A stretch of 41,468 bases of DNA, taken from contig JAJPZD010000183.1 of the NCBI GenBank assembly GCA_021204605.1, positions 1,118 to 42,585 on the forward strand, written 5' to 3'. The notes below the pieces were generated by a model. The model was not told where the DNA came from. It was given only the letters and a program-made list of their open reading frames with translations, and ran no database searches. The position numbers and the translations under genes were made by a program. This DNA is from Prevotella sp. (lineage in GTDB: Bacteria; Bacteroidota; Bacteroidia; Bacteroidales; Bacteroidaceae). Shown here piece after piece: positions 24,834-34,285 of this stretch. The stretch's first letter is position 1, and each line of letters opens with the position of its first letter.

Positions 24834-27143
24834 CTATTTTTTCTTGGAGTTGCTGATTATCTCCATACACTCCTGAATGGAGAGGGAGGATGCCTTGTCG
24901 TGAAGATTTTTAGGGAGGCGGTAGTTTTTACCGTCATAGCAGATGTAAGGCCCATACCGTCCGTTCATCACTTCAAGTTTAGGATCTTCCTCAAACGTCT
25001 TGATGTGGCGTTTAGTCTCCTGCTCCCGTTTTTTCAATATCAGTGACACCGCGGTATCGAGTGACACCGTCAACGGGTTCTCTGTTTTTGGTATGGAAAC
25101 ATACTTGTGGTCGTGCATTACATACGGTCCGTACTTACCAGCCCCGACAATCACGGGAGAGCCTTCAAACTCACCGATATTACGCGGCAGCCTGAACAGT
25201 TCGATGGCCTCGCTAAGAGTTATCGTGCTGATACTCTTGTCAGAGGGCATCTGCGCAAAGCGTGGTTTCTCGTCATCATCAGCCTTGCCAATCTGTACGA
25301 CAGGGCCGAAACGTCCTATCTTCACGAAAACGGGCTTACCGGTCGCTGGATCCTTGCCGAGCTCACGTTCCCCTACCTTGTGCTCCTCACGTGCATTCAA
25401 AGTATTCTCAACGATGGGTTCAAACCCTGAATAGAAATGCCTTATCATATCTGTCCAGAGAGAATTTCCATCAGCGATGGAATCGAACTCATTCTCCACC
25501 TTTGCGGTGAAATTATAGTCCATGATGTCCGGGAAATATTTCACGAGGAAATCATTGACCACCGTTCCGATGTCAGTGGGGATGAGTTTCCCTTTCTCGT
25601 TGCCCACTGTCTCGTTTTTTGTCGTTCCTGTTATCTTGCCATTATGCAAGGTATCTATGGTAAAACTGCGGGGCTCGCCTTTCTTGTCGCCCTTCTGCAC
25701 GTATTCTCTCTGTTGTATAGTACTTATTATAGGAGCGTAGGTGGAGGGTCGTCCGATTCCTAATTCCTCCAATTTGTGTACTAAGCTTGCCTCTGTATAT
25801 CTCGCTGGTCCTTGGCTGAAGCGCTGTATAGCCATCGTTTCGCTGTTGGCGAGAGTGTCGCCTTCGTTCAATGGAGGCAATGTATTTGAGATTTCCTCTT
25901 GGCTGTTCTCCTCATCGTCAACAGATTCTCGGTAAACTTTGATGAAGCCGTCGAACTTTATAACCTCGCCATTGGCGATGAATTTCTCATTAGTATCGCT
26001 TATGTCTATGGTGATGACAGTCTTCTCTATCTGTGCATCGGCCATCTGGCTTGCCGTAGTGCGTTTCCAAATAAGGTCATAGAGGCGTTTCTCCTGCTGT
26101 GTACCGTCAATCTCATGACTTGCCATATAAGTAGGACGTATAGCCTCATGTGCCTCCTGCGCCCCTTTTGTATGCGTCTGATACTGGCGAGGCTTGCTGT
26201 AGGCATCACCCCAAAGCGTTGTAATCTCCTCTTTGGAGGATTTCAGACAGAGCGTTGAGAGATTTACAGAGTCTGTACGCATATATGTGATAAGTCCATT
26301 CTCGTACAGGTGCTGCGCCACCATCATGGTCTGCGACACGGTAAAGCCAAGTTTTCGTGCCGCCTCCTGCTGCAGAGTTGATGTGGTGAAAGGTGGAGCA
26401 GGGGTACGTTTCAATGGCTTCTTTGCTATATTGCTGACGGTGAACTGCGCTGTTTTGCATTTTTCGAGGAAACCAAGTGCTTCCTCGTGGGTATTGAAAC
26501 GTCTGTCTAATTCAGCTTTAAACTCAGAAAGAGTGTTATCACTCCCGACAGTTGTAAATACGGCGTTCACGCGATAATATGGCTCACTGTTGAAAGCCTG
26601 TATCTCCCTTTCTCGCTCGACGATAAGTCTGACGGCGACGCTTTGGACACGCCCTGCTGACAACGAGGGCATAACCTTGCGCCAGAGTATGGGGGAGATT
26701 TTGAATCCCACGATACGGTCAAGCACTCGTCGGGCCTGCTGCGCATTCACTAAGTTCATATCCAACTTGCGTGGATGATTTATCGCCTCAAGAATGGCCG
26801 GTTTTGTAATCTCGTGGAATACTATGCGGTTGGTATTGTTCTCGTCAAGCCCCAGCACCTCACAGAGGTGCCACGAAATAGCCTCACCCTCACGGTCCTC
26901 ATCGGAAGCCAGCCACACCATATCCGCTTTGTCAGCGTTGTTTTTCAAATCAGCCACCACCTTCTTTTTGTCGGCAGGCACCTCATAGTCGGGGCTTAAC
27001 GTCTCTGTATTAATACTTAATTCCTTTTTCTTTAGGTCGCGGATATGTCCATAACTCGACATGACCTTGTAGTCCTTTCCTAAAAACTTCTCTATCGTCT
27101 TCGCTTTTGCCGGGCTCTCGACAATCACCAGATTCTTCTGCAT
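24834..27143 (-). CDS. topA: DNA topoisomerase I
   Basis: Type IA topoisomerase (769 residues) that relaxes negative supercoils. The Toprim domain carries VESPAKAKTIEKFLG and the metal-binding SDEDREGEAISWH; the active-site tyrosine is Tyr287 in GLITYMRTDS. After the catalytic core come three C-terminal glycine-rich repeats (GRFGPVVQIG, GKYGPYVMHD, GRYGPYICYD), which replace the zinc fingers of the E. coli enzyme, as is usual in Bacteroidetes. It is the first gene of topA-aroK-speA-argB. Confidence 0.96.
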   Translation of the reverse strand: MQKNLVIVESPAKAKTIEKFLGKDYKVMSSYGHIRDLKKKELSINTETLSPDYEVPADKKKVVADLKNNADKADMVWLASDEDREGEAISWHLCEVLGLDENNTNRIVFHEITKPAILEAINHPRKLDMNLVNAQQARRVLDRIVGFKISPILWRKVMPSLSAGRVQSVAVRLIVEREREIQAFNSEPYYRVNAVFTTVGSDNTLSEFKAELDRRFNTHEEALGFLEKCKTAQFTVSNIAKKPLKRTPAPPFTTSTLQQEAARKLGFTVSQTMMVAQHLYENGLITYMRTDSVNLSTLCLKSSKEEITTLWGDAYSKPRQYQTHTKGAQEAHEAIRPTYMASHEIDGTQQEKRLYDLIWKRTTASQMADAQIEKTVITIDISDTNEKFIANGEVIKFDGFIKVYRESVDDEENSQEEISNTLPPLNEGDTLANSETMAIQRFSQGPARYTEASLVHKLEELGIGRPSTYAPIISTIQQREYVQKGDKKGEPRSFTIDTLHNGKITGTTKNETVGNEKGKLIPTDIGTVVNDFLVKYFPDIMDYNFTAKVENEFDSIADGNSLWTDMIRHFYSGFEPIVENTLNAREEHKVGERELGKDPATGKPVFVKIGRFGPVVQIGKADDDEKPRFAQMPSDKSISTITLSEAIELFRLPRNIGEFEGSPVIVGAGKYGPYVMHDHKYVSIPKTENPLTVSLDTAVSLILKKREQETKRHIKTFEEDPKLEVMNGRYGPYICYDGKNYRLPKNLHDKASSLSIQECMEIISNSKKK

Positions 27144-27172
27144 AGCGGTATAAATGTTTTTGTTTTAGGAGG

Positions 27173-27180
27173 CAAAAGTA
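27173..27180 (-). promoter_or_regulatory. -7 box for the topA operon
   Basis: On the minus strand this reads TACTTTTG, an exact TAnnTTTG match, 30 bases before the topA start codon. No -33 TTTG at the proper distance. No clear terminator separates infB from this promoter, so infB transcripts may also enter topA. Confidence 0.5.
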
Positions 27181-27221
27181 AACAAAACTTTCACATACAC
27201 CTAATTATTAAAGAAAAAATC

Positions 27222-30047
27222 TCACAACTTCTGTTTAACCTCGATTTCAGTGAACGTCTCGATGATGTCGCCTATCTGGATGTCGTTGAAATTAACAAGA
27301 CTGATACCACACTCGAAGTTGACACCGACCTCCCTGACATCGTCTTTGAAACGCTTGAGAGCATTGATTTCACCGGTATGCACGACAATACCGTCGCGCA
27401 CGAGGCGAGCCTTGTCGCTACGGTGCACTTTACCATCTGAAACGTAAGCACCGGCGACGGTGCCGACTTTGGAGATATGATAAACCTCACGCACTTCGAC
27501 CTGCCCTGTAACAACCTCTTTCTTCTCTTTCTCAAGCATACCCTCCATGGCAGACTTGACATCCTCTATTGCATCATAAATCACCGAATAGGTGTTAATC
27601 TCAACGCCCGACTGGTCGGCCTGCTTACGTGCAGCCAAAGAAGGGCGAACCTGGAAGCCTACGATAACAGCATCAGAGGCGTCGGCAAGTGTCACGTCGC
27701 TTTCGGAAATCTGTCCGACGGCCTTGTGAATGACATTAACCTTTATTTTCTCTGTAGAGAGCTTGATGAACGAATCGCTAAGAGCCTCAATACTGCCATC
27801 GGTATCACCTTTTACAATGATATTGAGCTCCTTGAAAGAGCCAATAGCGATACGATGACTGATATCACTGAGAGTGAGACGTTTCTGTGTGCGCAGCCCC
27901 TGTTCACGCTGCAACTGTACCCGTTTGTTGGCAATATCACGGACTGCCTGTTCAGAATCAAGGATATGAAAAGTATCACCGGCAGTAGGAGCACCACTAA
28001 GTCCGAGCACGATAGCCGGTTCAGCAGGGCGGGCTTTCTCAATACGCTGGTTGCGCTCGTTGAACATTGCCTTGATACGTCCGTAGTTAGTACCGGCAAT
28101 CATATAGTCGCCGACATGCAGCGTCCCGTTGTTTACGAGTACCGTGGAGACATAGCCTCTACCCTTATCCAAAGACGACTCGATGATACTGCCTGTGGCC
28201 TTGCGGTTGGGATTAGCCTTCAAGTCGAGCATCTCGGCCTCAAGCAGCACTTTTTCAAGAAGCTCATCAACACCGATACCTTTCTTTGCGCTGATTTCCT
28301 GGCACTGGTACTTTCCACCCCACTCCTCAACGGTCAGGTTCATGTTGGCGAGGTCCCTACGTATCTTGTCTGGGTCAGCACCGGGCTTGTCGATTTTGTT
28401 GATTGCGAACACCATGGGCACATTGGCAGCCTGCGCATGGGCAATGGCCTCACGGGTGGTAGGCATCACGCTGTCATCTGCCGCAATGATTATGATAGCG
28501 ATATCCGTAACCTGTGCTCCACGAGCACGCATGGCGGTAAATGCCTCATGCCCTGGAGTATCGAGAAATGTTATCTCCCTGCCGTCAGGGAGTTCCACGT
28601 TATAAGCACCGATATGCTGGGTAATACCACCGGCCTCGCCGGCGATGATATTGGAGTTGCGTATATGGTCGAGCAAGGAAGTCTTGCCATGGTCAACATG
28701 TCCCATGACTGTTACGATAGGAGCGCGTGGGATGAGGTCGTTCTCGTCATCCTCCTCTTCTCCGATAGCCGCCGAGACCTCCGCACTGACATATTCGGTG
28801 GAGAAACCGAACTCATCGGCAACGAAGTTTATCGTCTCGGCATCAAGGCGTTGGTTGATGGAGACCATAATTCCCAAACTCATGCAAGTAGCGATTACCT
28901 TATTGACCGACACGTTCATCATATTGGCAAGCTCACTGACGGTAACAAACTCTGTGATTTTGAGTGTCTTGCTACCAGCCCTCTGCTCCTCACGCTGCTC
29001 TTTGAGATGTTCCTGAACGGCATCACGTTTTTCCCTGCGGTACTTTGCGCCCTTCTTGTTCAGTCCCTTACTTGTGAGGCGTGCAAGCGTCTCCTTTACC
29101 TGTCGAGCCACATCCTCCTCGTTGACTTCCAATGGTTTGTGGTTGCGCTTACGGTTCTTTTTCTTTGAAGAGCCACTTTCTTTGTCGGCAGGGTGGTTGT
29201 TGTTGCCGCCACCGTTATTATTGTTGCTTTGCTTGACAGCCTGGTCTATGTTCACGCGCTCCTTAGTTATGCGAGAGCGTTTCTTCTTGCCTTCGGGACG
29301 GGTCTGCTGTCCTTTGTCCTCACGCTCTTTGCGCCTTTCTTCCTTAGTTTTTTTCTTCGGACGTGTGCTCTGGTTGATAGAATCCAAGTCGATCTTTCCC
29401 AACACATTCACTTTTGGCGCAAGTTTCTGCTCGCTTTTCAGCGTGAATACATTGTTATCCTTTGAGTCAGTAGAGGTGGCGCCTTTCTTGCTTTCCACAC
29501 TCGTCGTTACTGAAGGAGTTTTTTCTACAGGTTTGGCAGCAGTTTTCTCTTGCCTGTGTGAATCTTCCTGCCTGGTCACATTCCGTGCCTGTTGTGATAC
29601 TTTGTTGTCAGTCTTTTCAGGCTGTTTATCATTGTTCTTAGAAAGCTCAGGAGCAAGACTTACGGCAGAAGTCTGCTGCTCTTTTGTGGTTTTTAGGGTA
29701 GGAGCAACAGTTGAGGCAGGCTTTCCTATCTCATCGAGGTTGATTTTGCCCAAGGGCTTGTAGTTCTGTGTGGGAGTAGCTTTTATGACATCCTCGGATT
29801 TCTGTTCCTTACGTTCTGCAGGGCGTTTCTTCTCCTTGGGGTGTTTCAGCAAAAGTTTCTCCGCCTGGCTTCTTGCCTCCTTGTCAGTTTTGAACGCCTC
29901 GACGAGGGCATTATACTGACTGTCGCTAAGTTTAAAACTCAGGTCGTCTCTTACCTCTCCTAATTCACTTCTCTTTTTCAGGAATTCAACTGCCGTTTGA
30001 AGTCCTATGTTTAATTCACGAATTGCTTTGTTTAATCTGATGCTCAT
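27222..30047 (-). CDS. infB: Translation initiation factor IF-2
   Basis: GTPase (941 residues) that places initiator tRNA on the ribosome. An N-terminal IF2_N domain (about 1-50) is followed by a long, charged, low-complexity linker (about 60-340, rich in Lys, Glu, Asn) and a second IF2_N-like region (about 360-425, VSELANMMNVSVNKVIATCM). The G domain has GHVDHGKTSLLDHI, DTPGHEAFTAMRARG and NKIDKPGADP, and the C-terminal beta-barrels bind the initiator tRNA. It starts 11 bases after nusA and belongs to the conserved rimP-nusA-infB operon. Confidence 0.97.
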   Translation of the reverse strand: MSIRLNKAIRELNIGLQTAVEFLKKRSELGEVRDDLSFKLSDSQYNALVEAFKTDKEARSQAEKLLLKHPKEKKRPAERKEQKSEDVIKATPTQNYKPLGKINLDEIGKPASTVAPTLKTTKEQQTSAVSLAPELSKNNDKQPEKTDNKVSQQARNVTRQEDSHRQEKTAAKPVEKTPSVTTSVESKKGATSTDSKDNNVFTLKSEQKLAPKVNVLGKIDLDSINQSTRPKKKTKEERRKEREDKGQQTRPEGKKKRSRITKERVNIDQAVKQSNNNNGGGNNNHPADKESGSSKKKNRKRNHKPLEVNEEDVARQVKETLARLTSKGLNKKGAKYRREKRDAVQEHLKEQREEQRAGSKTLKITEFVTVSELANMMNVSVNKVIATCMSLGIMVSINQRLDAETINFVADEFGFSTEYVSAEVSAAIGEEEDDENDLIPRAPIVTVMGHVDHGKTSLLDHIRNSNIIAGEAGGITQHIGAYNVELPDGREITFLDTPGHEAFTAMRARGAQVTDIAIIIIAADDSVMPTTREAIAHAQAANVPMVFAINKIDKPGADPDKIRRDLANMNLTVEEWGGKYQCQEISAKKGIGVDELLEKVLLEAEMLDLKANPNRKATGSIIESSLDKGRGYVSTVLVNNGTLHVGDYMIAGTNYGRIKAMFNERNQRIEKARPAEPAIVLGLSGAPTAGDTFHILDSEQAVRDIANKRVQLQREQGLRTQKRLTLSDISHRIAIGSFKELNIIVKGDTDGSIEALSDSFIKLSTEKIKVNVIHKAVGQISESDVTLADASDAVIVGFQVRPSLAARKQADQSGVEINTYSVIYDAIEDVKSAMEGMLEKEKKEVVTGQVEVREVYHISKVGTVAGAYVSDGKVHRSDKARLVRDGIVVHTGEINALKRFKDDVREVGVNFECGISLVNFNDIQIGDIIETFTEIEVKQKL

Positions 30048-30058
30048 ACTTTAAAACT

Positions 30059-31321
30059 TTATTCAAACTCTGCCTTGAGTATTCTCAATACGTTATCGAC
30101 TGTCTCCTCTTCAAGATCAGCTTTTTCAACGAGCATTTCACGCGGTGCGTTTAGGACAGCTTTAGCAGTGTCAAGTCCGATGCTTTTTATCGCCTCGATT
30201 ATCCACTCGTCGATCTCATCGGCGAACTCGTCCAAATAGATATCCTCGTCGGCCTCGCTTTCGTCAATCTCACGGAACACGTCGATAGTATAATCAGTCA
30301 ACATACTGGCAAGCTTGATATTCAAGCCTCCCCTACCGATAGCCAAAGAGACTTCCTCTGGCCGCAGGTAAACTTCGGCCTTACGAGTTTCCTCGTTGAC
30401 AGTTATGCTAGAAATCTTCGCAGGACTGAGTGCGCGCTGTATAAAGAGCTTTATATTAGAAGTGTAGTTGACAACATCGATATTCTCGTTGCATAGTTCA
30501 CGCACTATCCCATGAACGCGGCTGCCCTTGACGCCCACACAGGCGCCAACCGGGTCTATACGCTCATCATAGCTCTCAACGGCAATTTTGGCTCTTTCAC
30601 CCGGCATACGCGCTATACGTTTTATAGTGATAAGTCCATCGGCAATCTCAGGGACTTCGGCTTCAAGCAACCGTTCAAGAAACATATTGCTTGTACGTGA
30701 AAGGATGATTTTGGGGTTGTTGTTGTCGTTGTTGACCTCTTTTATGACAGCACGTACAGTCTCTCCCTTGCGGTATTGGTCATGTGGTATCTGCTCCACC
30801 TTGGGCAGGATAAGTTCGTTGTTTTCATCATCAACGAGGAGGACTTCTCGTTTCCAAACCTGATATACCTCCCCACTGATAACCTGCCCGACGCGGTCCT
30901 TGTACTTGTTATAGAGGCTGTCGTGTTCGAGCTCAAGAATTTTAGAGGCCAGAGTCTGGCGAAGGTTGAGAATAGCCCGTCTGCCGAACTTGCTGAAATC
31001 TACTTTCTCGCTGAACTCCTCCCCTTCCTCATAGTCGGGCTCCACCTTCTGAGCTTCAAAAAGAGCGATTTCCTTGTTCTGGTCTTTCACCTCACCATCA
31101 GCAACGATAATGCGGTTGCGGTATATCTCAAAGTCGCCCTTGTCGGGATTGACAATAACGTCGAAATTCTCATCGCTGCCGAAAATCTTCGCTATCACGT
31201 TACGGAAACTCTCCTCCAGCACACTCATAAGAGTAGTACGGTCTATGTTTTTGGTATCTTTGAACTCTTTGAAAGAGTCGAACATACTGACTGTTTCCTC
31301 GTTTTTCTTTCTTGCTGCCAT
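30059..31321 (-). CDS. nusA: Transcription termination/antitermination protein NusA
   Basis: RNA polymerase-binding factor (420 residues) that modulates pausing, termination and antitermination. N-terminal polymerase-binding domain (about 1-130), an S1 domain (about 135-200, VGQVISGEVYQVWKREVLLV), and two KH domains with GACVGVKGSRVHGI and VSLAIGRGGLNIKLAS. It ends in a short helix-hairpin-helix-like part (EMLVEKADLEEETVDNVLRI) and lacks the C-terminal acidic repeats of E. coli NusA. It lies between rimP (3-base gap) and infB (11-base gap). Confidence 0.96.
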   Translation of the reverse strand: MAARKKNEETVSMFDSFKEFKDTKNIDRTTLMSVLEESFRNVIAKIFGSDENFDVIVNPDKGDFEIYRNRIIVADGEVKDQNKEIALFEAQKVEPDYEEGEEFSEKVDFSKFGRRAILNLRQTLASKILELEHDSLYNKYKDRVGQVISGEVYQVWKREVLLVDDENNELILPKVEQIPHDQYRKGETVRAVIKEVNNDNNNPKIILSRTSNMFLERLLEAEVPEIADGLITIKRIARMPGERAKIAVESYDERIDPVGACVGVKGSRVHGIVRELCNENIDVVNYTSNIKLFIQRALSPAKISSITVNEETRKAEVYLRPEEVSLAIGRGGLNIKLASMLTDYTIDVFREIDESEADEDIYLDEFADEIDEWIIEAIKSIGLDTAKAVLNAPREMLVEKADLEEETVDNVLRILKAEFE

Positions 31322-31324
31322 TGT

Positions 31325-31792
31325 TTATTTGAAACTTATTAAGTATTTTGTATATTTCACTTTATCCATTGAGAAAGACATTTCCACATCGGCCAAAACA
31401 GGCCGTTTAGCGCCTTCTTTGATTATCTTTTTCTTTACGGTAAGGATGAAGTCCCTGCCATCAACGGAAGTAAGAACACCAATGTGTTTCATTCCATCCT
31501 GGTCGAGCACCTCAACAACCTTTCCGATGAAATTGATATATTGCTGTGGAACCTTGAAGGGTTTCCCCAGCCCTGCGCTTCCTACTTCCAATTCATAGTC
31601 CTCAACGTCTCTGTCGAGGCGGCTCTCTATGAAACGGCTGAGCTTCACACAGTCGTCTATCCACACGCCATCGGCATGGTCAATCTCGATAACGATTCTG
31701 TTTTCCTGACTGACCTCAATGCTGACGAGGAAATATTCCTTGTCTTCGAGCCATTCCACTACTATTTCTTCAACAGTCTCCTTGCTTATCAT
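31325..31792 (-). CDS. rimP: Ribosome maturation factor RimP
   Basis: A 155-residue protein needed for assembly of the small ribosomal subunit. Two domains are visible: an N-terminal alpha/beta part with VSIEVSQENRIVIEIDHADGV replaced by the usual acidic strand-turn, and DYELEVGSAGLGKPFKVPQQ, the family signature region, before the C-terminal SH3-like domain. It is the first gene of rimP-nusA-infB and follows a leader hairpin. Confidence 0.92.
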   Translation of the reverse strand: MISKETVEEIVVEWLEDKEYFLVSIEVSQENRIVIEIDHADGVWIDDCVKLSRFIESRLDRDVEDYELEVGSAGLGKPFKVPQQYINFIGKVVEVLDQDGMKHIGVLTSVDGRDFILTVKKKIIKEGAKRPVLADVEMSFSMDKVKYTKYLISFK

Positions 31793-31810
31793 AACAGATA
31801 TTTAAAATAA

Positions 31811-31838
31811 AATGAGGGACTTCTTACAGCCCCTCATT
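31811..31838 (-). promoter_or_regulatory. Terminator-like hairpin in the rimP-nusA-infB leader
   Basis: On the minus strand AATGAGGGGCT and AGTCCCTCATT make an 11-pair stem (one G-U) around the loop GTAAGA, followed by TTATTTTAAAT. It lies inside the transcribed leader, about 8-10 bases after the predicted start of transcription and 18 bases before the rimP start codon. It could be an attenuator used by NusA or Rho, or a 5'-end stabiliser. Confidence 0.6.
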
Positions 31839-31852
31839 CCACTGAACGGGTG

Positions 31853-31884
31853 CAAAAGTAATAAGAAAAAGATATGGAAACAAA
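31853..31884 (-). promoter_or_regulatory. Bacteroides-type promoter of rimP-nusA-infB
   Basis: On the minus strand TTTG (31881-31884) and TACTTTTG (31853-31860) are 20 bases apart. Transcription should start near 31846, giving a leader of about 54 bases. Confidence 0.78.
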
Positions 31885-31929
31885 TAATTCAAATAAAAAA
31901 TAAAAATAAAAATTACCTGCGGTGAAGAT

Positions 31930-31975
31930 GTTCACGCTCAACAGTACAAACAAATTTTACTGTGCTCGCTTATCC
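31930..31975 (-). repeat. Intergenic hairpin repeat, copy B
   Basis: Read on the minus strand it runs from GGATAAGCGAG to GAGCGTGAAC. The centre pairs ACAGTA with TACTGT around AAATTTGTTTG. Flanks match copy A (14305-14360) in 9-10 of 11 positions at each end, while the stem sequence differs. It lies between the divergent rimP and pfkB-family promoters, outside both. Confidence 0.5.
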
Positions 31976-32012
31976 TCAACTTAAAAATTCAATTTTACTT
32001 ATAAATTTTCAA

Positions 32013-32043
32013 TTTGAAAATCAGAGTTTTTTCATTACCTTTG
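32013..32043 (+). promoter_or_regulatory. Bacteroides-type promoter of the PfkB kinase gene
   Basis: TTTG (32013-32016) and TACCTTTG (32036-32043) are separated by exactly 19 bases. Transcription should start near 32050, about 18 bases before the ATG at 32068; this also argues against the longer reading frame that begins at 32014 inside the promoter. Confidence 0.85.
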
Positions 32044-32067
32044 CAGGCCGAAACAAAAGATAAAGCA

Positions 32068-33015
32068 ATGCGAAAAGTAATAGGAGTGGGAGAGACTGTT
32101 CTTGATATTATCTTCAAGAACGAGGAGCCGTTAAGTGCTGTGCCAGGCGGTTCTGTTTACAACGGAATAATCTCGTTAGGTCGTGCGGGGATACCCGCGA
32201 TGTTCGTCAGTGAGGTTGGCAACGACCGCATAGGTAAGAAAACTATCGATTTTCTTGAGAAAAACGGGGTCGATGCGACTAATGTGAACATGTTTCCCGA
32301 CAGCAAGTCGCCGATATCCCTTGCTTTTCTGGATGACAACAACGATGCCGACTACATATTCTATAAAGATCATCCTCACGACCGCCTTGACTATGTGTGC
32401 CCCGACATCCAGCGAGATGACATAGTGATGATAGGCTCATACTATTCAATCAATCCTGTAATACGTCCACAGGTATCTACAGTGTTGATGCAGGCCCGCA
32501 ATGCCGGAGCCATCATCTATTACGATGTGAATTACCGTCCATCACACGCCAATGAAGTATTAAAGCTCACTTCGAACATCCTGGACAACTTTGGATATGC
32601 CGACATAGTGCGTGGCAGCAAGGACGATTTCATGGTAATGTATGGCATGGACACTCCCGACAAGGTATATAACTCGGAGATCTCTTTCTACTGCAAGAAA
32701 TTCATCTATACTAACGGGGCGAGACCTGTGGAGCTTCGTGCAGAAAAAGGATTCAGGAAATCGTATCCTATAATGTCAGAGAGCACCGTGAGTACGATAG
32801 GTGCCGGAGACAATTTCAATGCCGGTGTGGTGTATGGGTTGATACGTTATGGTATCACACGTGAGGTCATCGAGGCAGGATTAAGTGAGCAGTTATGGGA
32901 CAAGGTGATTGAATGTGCAATGGAATTTTCTGCAAACTGTTGCTCAAGCATAAAAAACTACATCGATGAGGAGTTTGGAAATAAGATGAAAGCGTGGCTT
33001 CTGTGTAGTGAATGA
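32068..33015 (+). CDS. PfkB-family carbohydrate kinase
   Basis: A 315-residue ribokinase-fold sugar kinase. It begins MRKVIGVGETVLDIIF, has the first PfkB signature region (AVPGGSVYNGIISLGRAG and GNDRIG) and the second with the catalytic Asp in STIGAGDNFNAGVVYGL. Members phosphorylate fructose, ribose, tagatose phosphate or nucleosides; the sequence resembles fructokinase-type enzymes but the substrate cannot be fixed. I chose the ATG at 32068 because the frame upstream overlaps the promoter. The next gene follows 55 bases later. Confidence 0.88.
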   Translation: MRKVIGVGETVLDIIFKNEEPLSAVPGGSVYNGIISLGRAGIPAMFVSEVGNDRIGKKTIDFLEKNGVDATNVNMFPDSKSPISLAFLDDNNDADYIFYKDHPHDRLDYVCPDIQRDDIVMIGSYYSINPVIRPQVSTVLMQARNAGAIIYYDVNYRPSHANEVLKLTSNILDNFGYADIVRGSKDDFMVMYGMDTPDKVYNSEISFYCKKFIYTNGARPVELRAEKGFRKSYPIMSESTVSTIGAGDNFNAGVVYGLIRYGITREVIEAGLSEQLWDKVIECAMEFSANCCSSIKNYIDEEFGNKMKAWLLCSE

Positions 33016-33070
33016 ATTTAATGGAACACGTTTAAAATCCCAAGATACAACAAACAAAAGCAAGAATAAA

Positions 33071-34267
33071 ATGATTGAGATTACTGACAAAATCTTTTAC
33101 GTAGGAGTCAACGACCGCAACAAGGCTCTTTTCGAGGGGTTATGGCCGTTGCCGGAAGGCGTATCTTACAACTCCTTCCTTATCGTTGACGAGAAAGTAT
33201 GCCTGATAGATACTGTGGAAATCGACTTTGTCATGCCGTTTCTGAAAAACATCCGTGAGGTGTTGGGCGACAGAAGCATTGATTATCTCGTGATAAACCA
33301 CATGGAGCCAGACCACAGTGGCGTATTAGAGCTGATAAGAAAATTCTATCCCGGCATACAAGTAGTGGGAAACAAGAAATCATTCGACATGATGGAAGGT
33401 TTCTATGGTATAAAGGAAAACGAAATTGAGGTTAAGAGCGGGAGCGAGCTATGCCTTGGCAGTCATACGCTGCAATTCACACTCACACCTATGGTCCACT
33501 GGCCAGAGACAATGGTAGCCCTTGACACCACCACAAACGTACTGTTTTCAGGAGATGCTTTCGGCTGTTTCGGAGCCCTTAACGGTGGAATAATCGATTC
33601 GGCGATAAACTGCGACACGTTCTGGCTTGAGATGGTGCGCTACTATTCCAACATTGTCGGCAAATACGGAATACCTGTGCAGAACGCATTAAAGAAATTG
33701 TCGGGGGCGAAAATCGACTATATCTGCCCGACGCACGGCCCTGTATGGCACGAGTATGTGAAGAAGGTGATAGGCATATACGACCATTTGAGTAAATACG
33801 AGACGCAGGAGGGCATTGTGATCTGTTACGGCACGATGTACGGCAACACCGAGCGTATGGCAGAGGTGATAGCAAGTGCGGCAAGTCAGGCTGGCATCAA
33901 GAACATCGTGATGTACAACGTGTCGAAAACGCACCACTCCTACATACTGCGGGATCTGTTCCGTTATCGTGGTTTTATAGTCGGTGCGCCGACATACAAT
34001 GCAGGTCTGTATCAAGAGATGGATGTGCTGCTCAGCGAGATTGCGGGCAGAGACATGAGAAACCGCCACTATATCGGTTGGTTCGGCAGTTATGCCTGGG
34101 CGGGAAAGGCTGTTGACTGCATAGCTAAATGGAACGAGAGCGGTTTGAAATTCGAGCCGGTGGGAGTTCCTGTGGAGATGAGACAAGCCCTCAATGCCGA
34201 TACTTTCGCCCAGTGTCAGGCACTTGGACGCTCGATGGCAGAACGATTGATAGCAGACAGGGGCTGA
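33071..34267 (+). CDS. Flavodiiron protein (A-type flavoprotein, FprA-like)
   Basis: A 398-residue cytoplasmic enzyme that reduces oxygen or nitric oxide to protect anaerobes. The N-terminal metallo-beta-lactamase-like domain (about 1-245) holds the di-iron ligands: NHMEPDHSG (HxExDH), VHWPETM, the Asp in SGDAFG and the His in CPTHGPVWH. The C-terminal flavodoxin domain (about 255-398) begins VICYGTMYGNTERMA, the FMN phosphate loop, and contains VGAPTYNAGLYQEM. All ligands are present. The start is the ATG at 33071 (MIEITDKIFYVGVND); the frame upstream overlaps the kinase gene. No rubredoxin domain is attached. Confidence 0.95.
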   Translation: MIEITDKIFYVGVNDRNKALFEGLWPLPEGVSYNSFLIVDEKVCLIDTVEIDFVMPFLKNIREVLGDRSIDYLVINHMEPDHSGVLELIRKFYPGIQVVGNKKSFDMMEGFYGIKENEIEVKSGSELCLGSHTLQFTLTPMVHWPETMVALDTTTNVLFSGDAFGCFGALNGGIIDSAINCDTFWLEMVRYYSNIVGKYGIPVQNALKKLSGAKIDYICPTHGPVWHEYVKKVIGIYDHLSKYETQEGIVICYGTMYGNTERMAEVIASAASQAGIKNIVMYNVSKTHHSYILRDLFRYRGFIVGAPTYNAGLYQEMDVLLSEIAGRDMRNRHYIGWFGSYAWAGKAVDCIAKWNESGLKFEPVGVPVEMRQALNADTFAQCQALGRSMAERLIADRG

Positions 34268-34285
34268 ATAGGAAATAATTTATTT

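Noticed and set aside
27477..29168. Long open frame (563 codons) on the plus strand opposite infB
   Set aside because: It is the mirror of a highly conserved gene with clear GTPase motifs; the antisense product shows no recognisable domain and its openness follows from the codon use of infB.
33008..33070. Upstream start for the flavodiiron protein at 33008
   Set aside because: It overlaps the kinase gene and adds 21 residues not expected in the family; MIEITDKIFYVGVND at 33071 fits.
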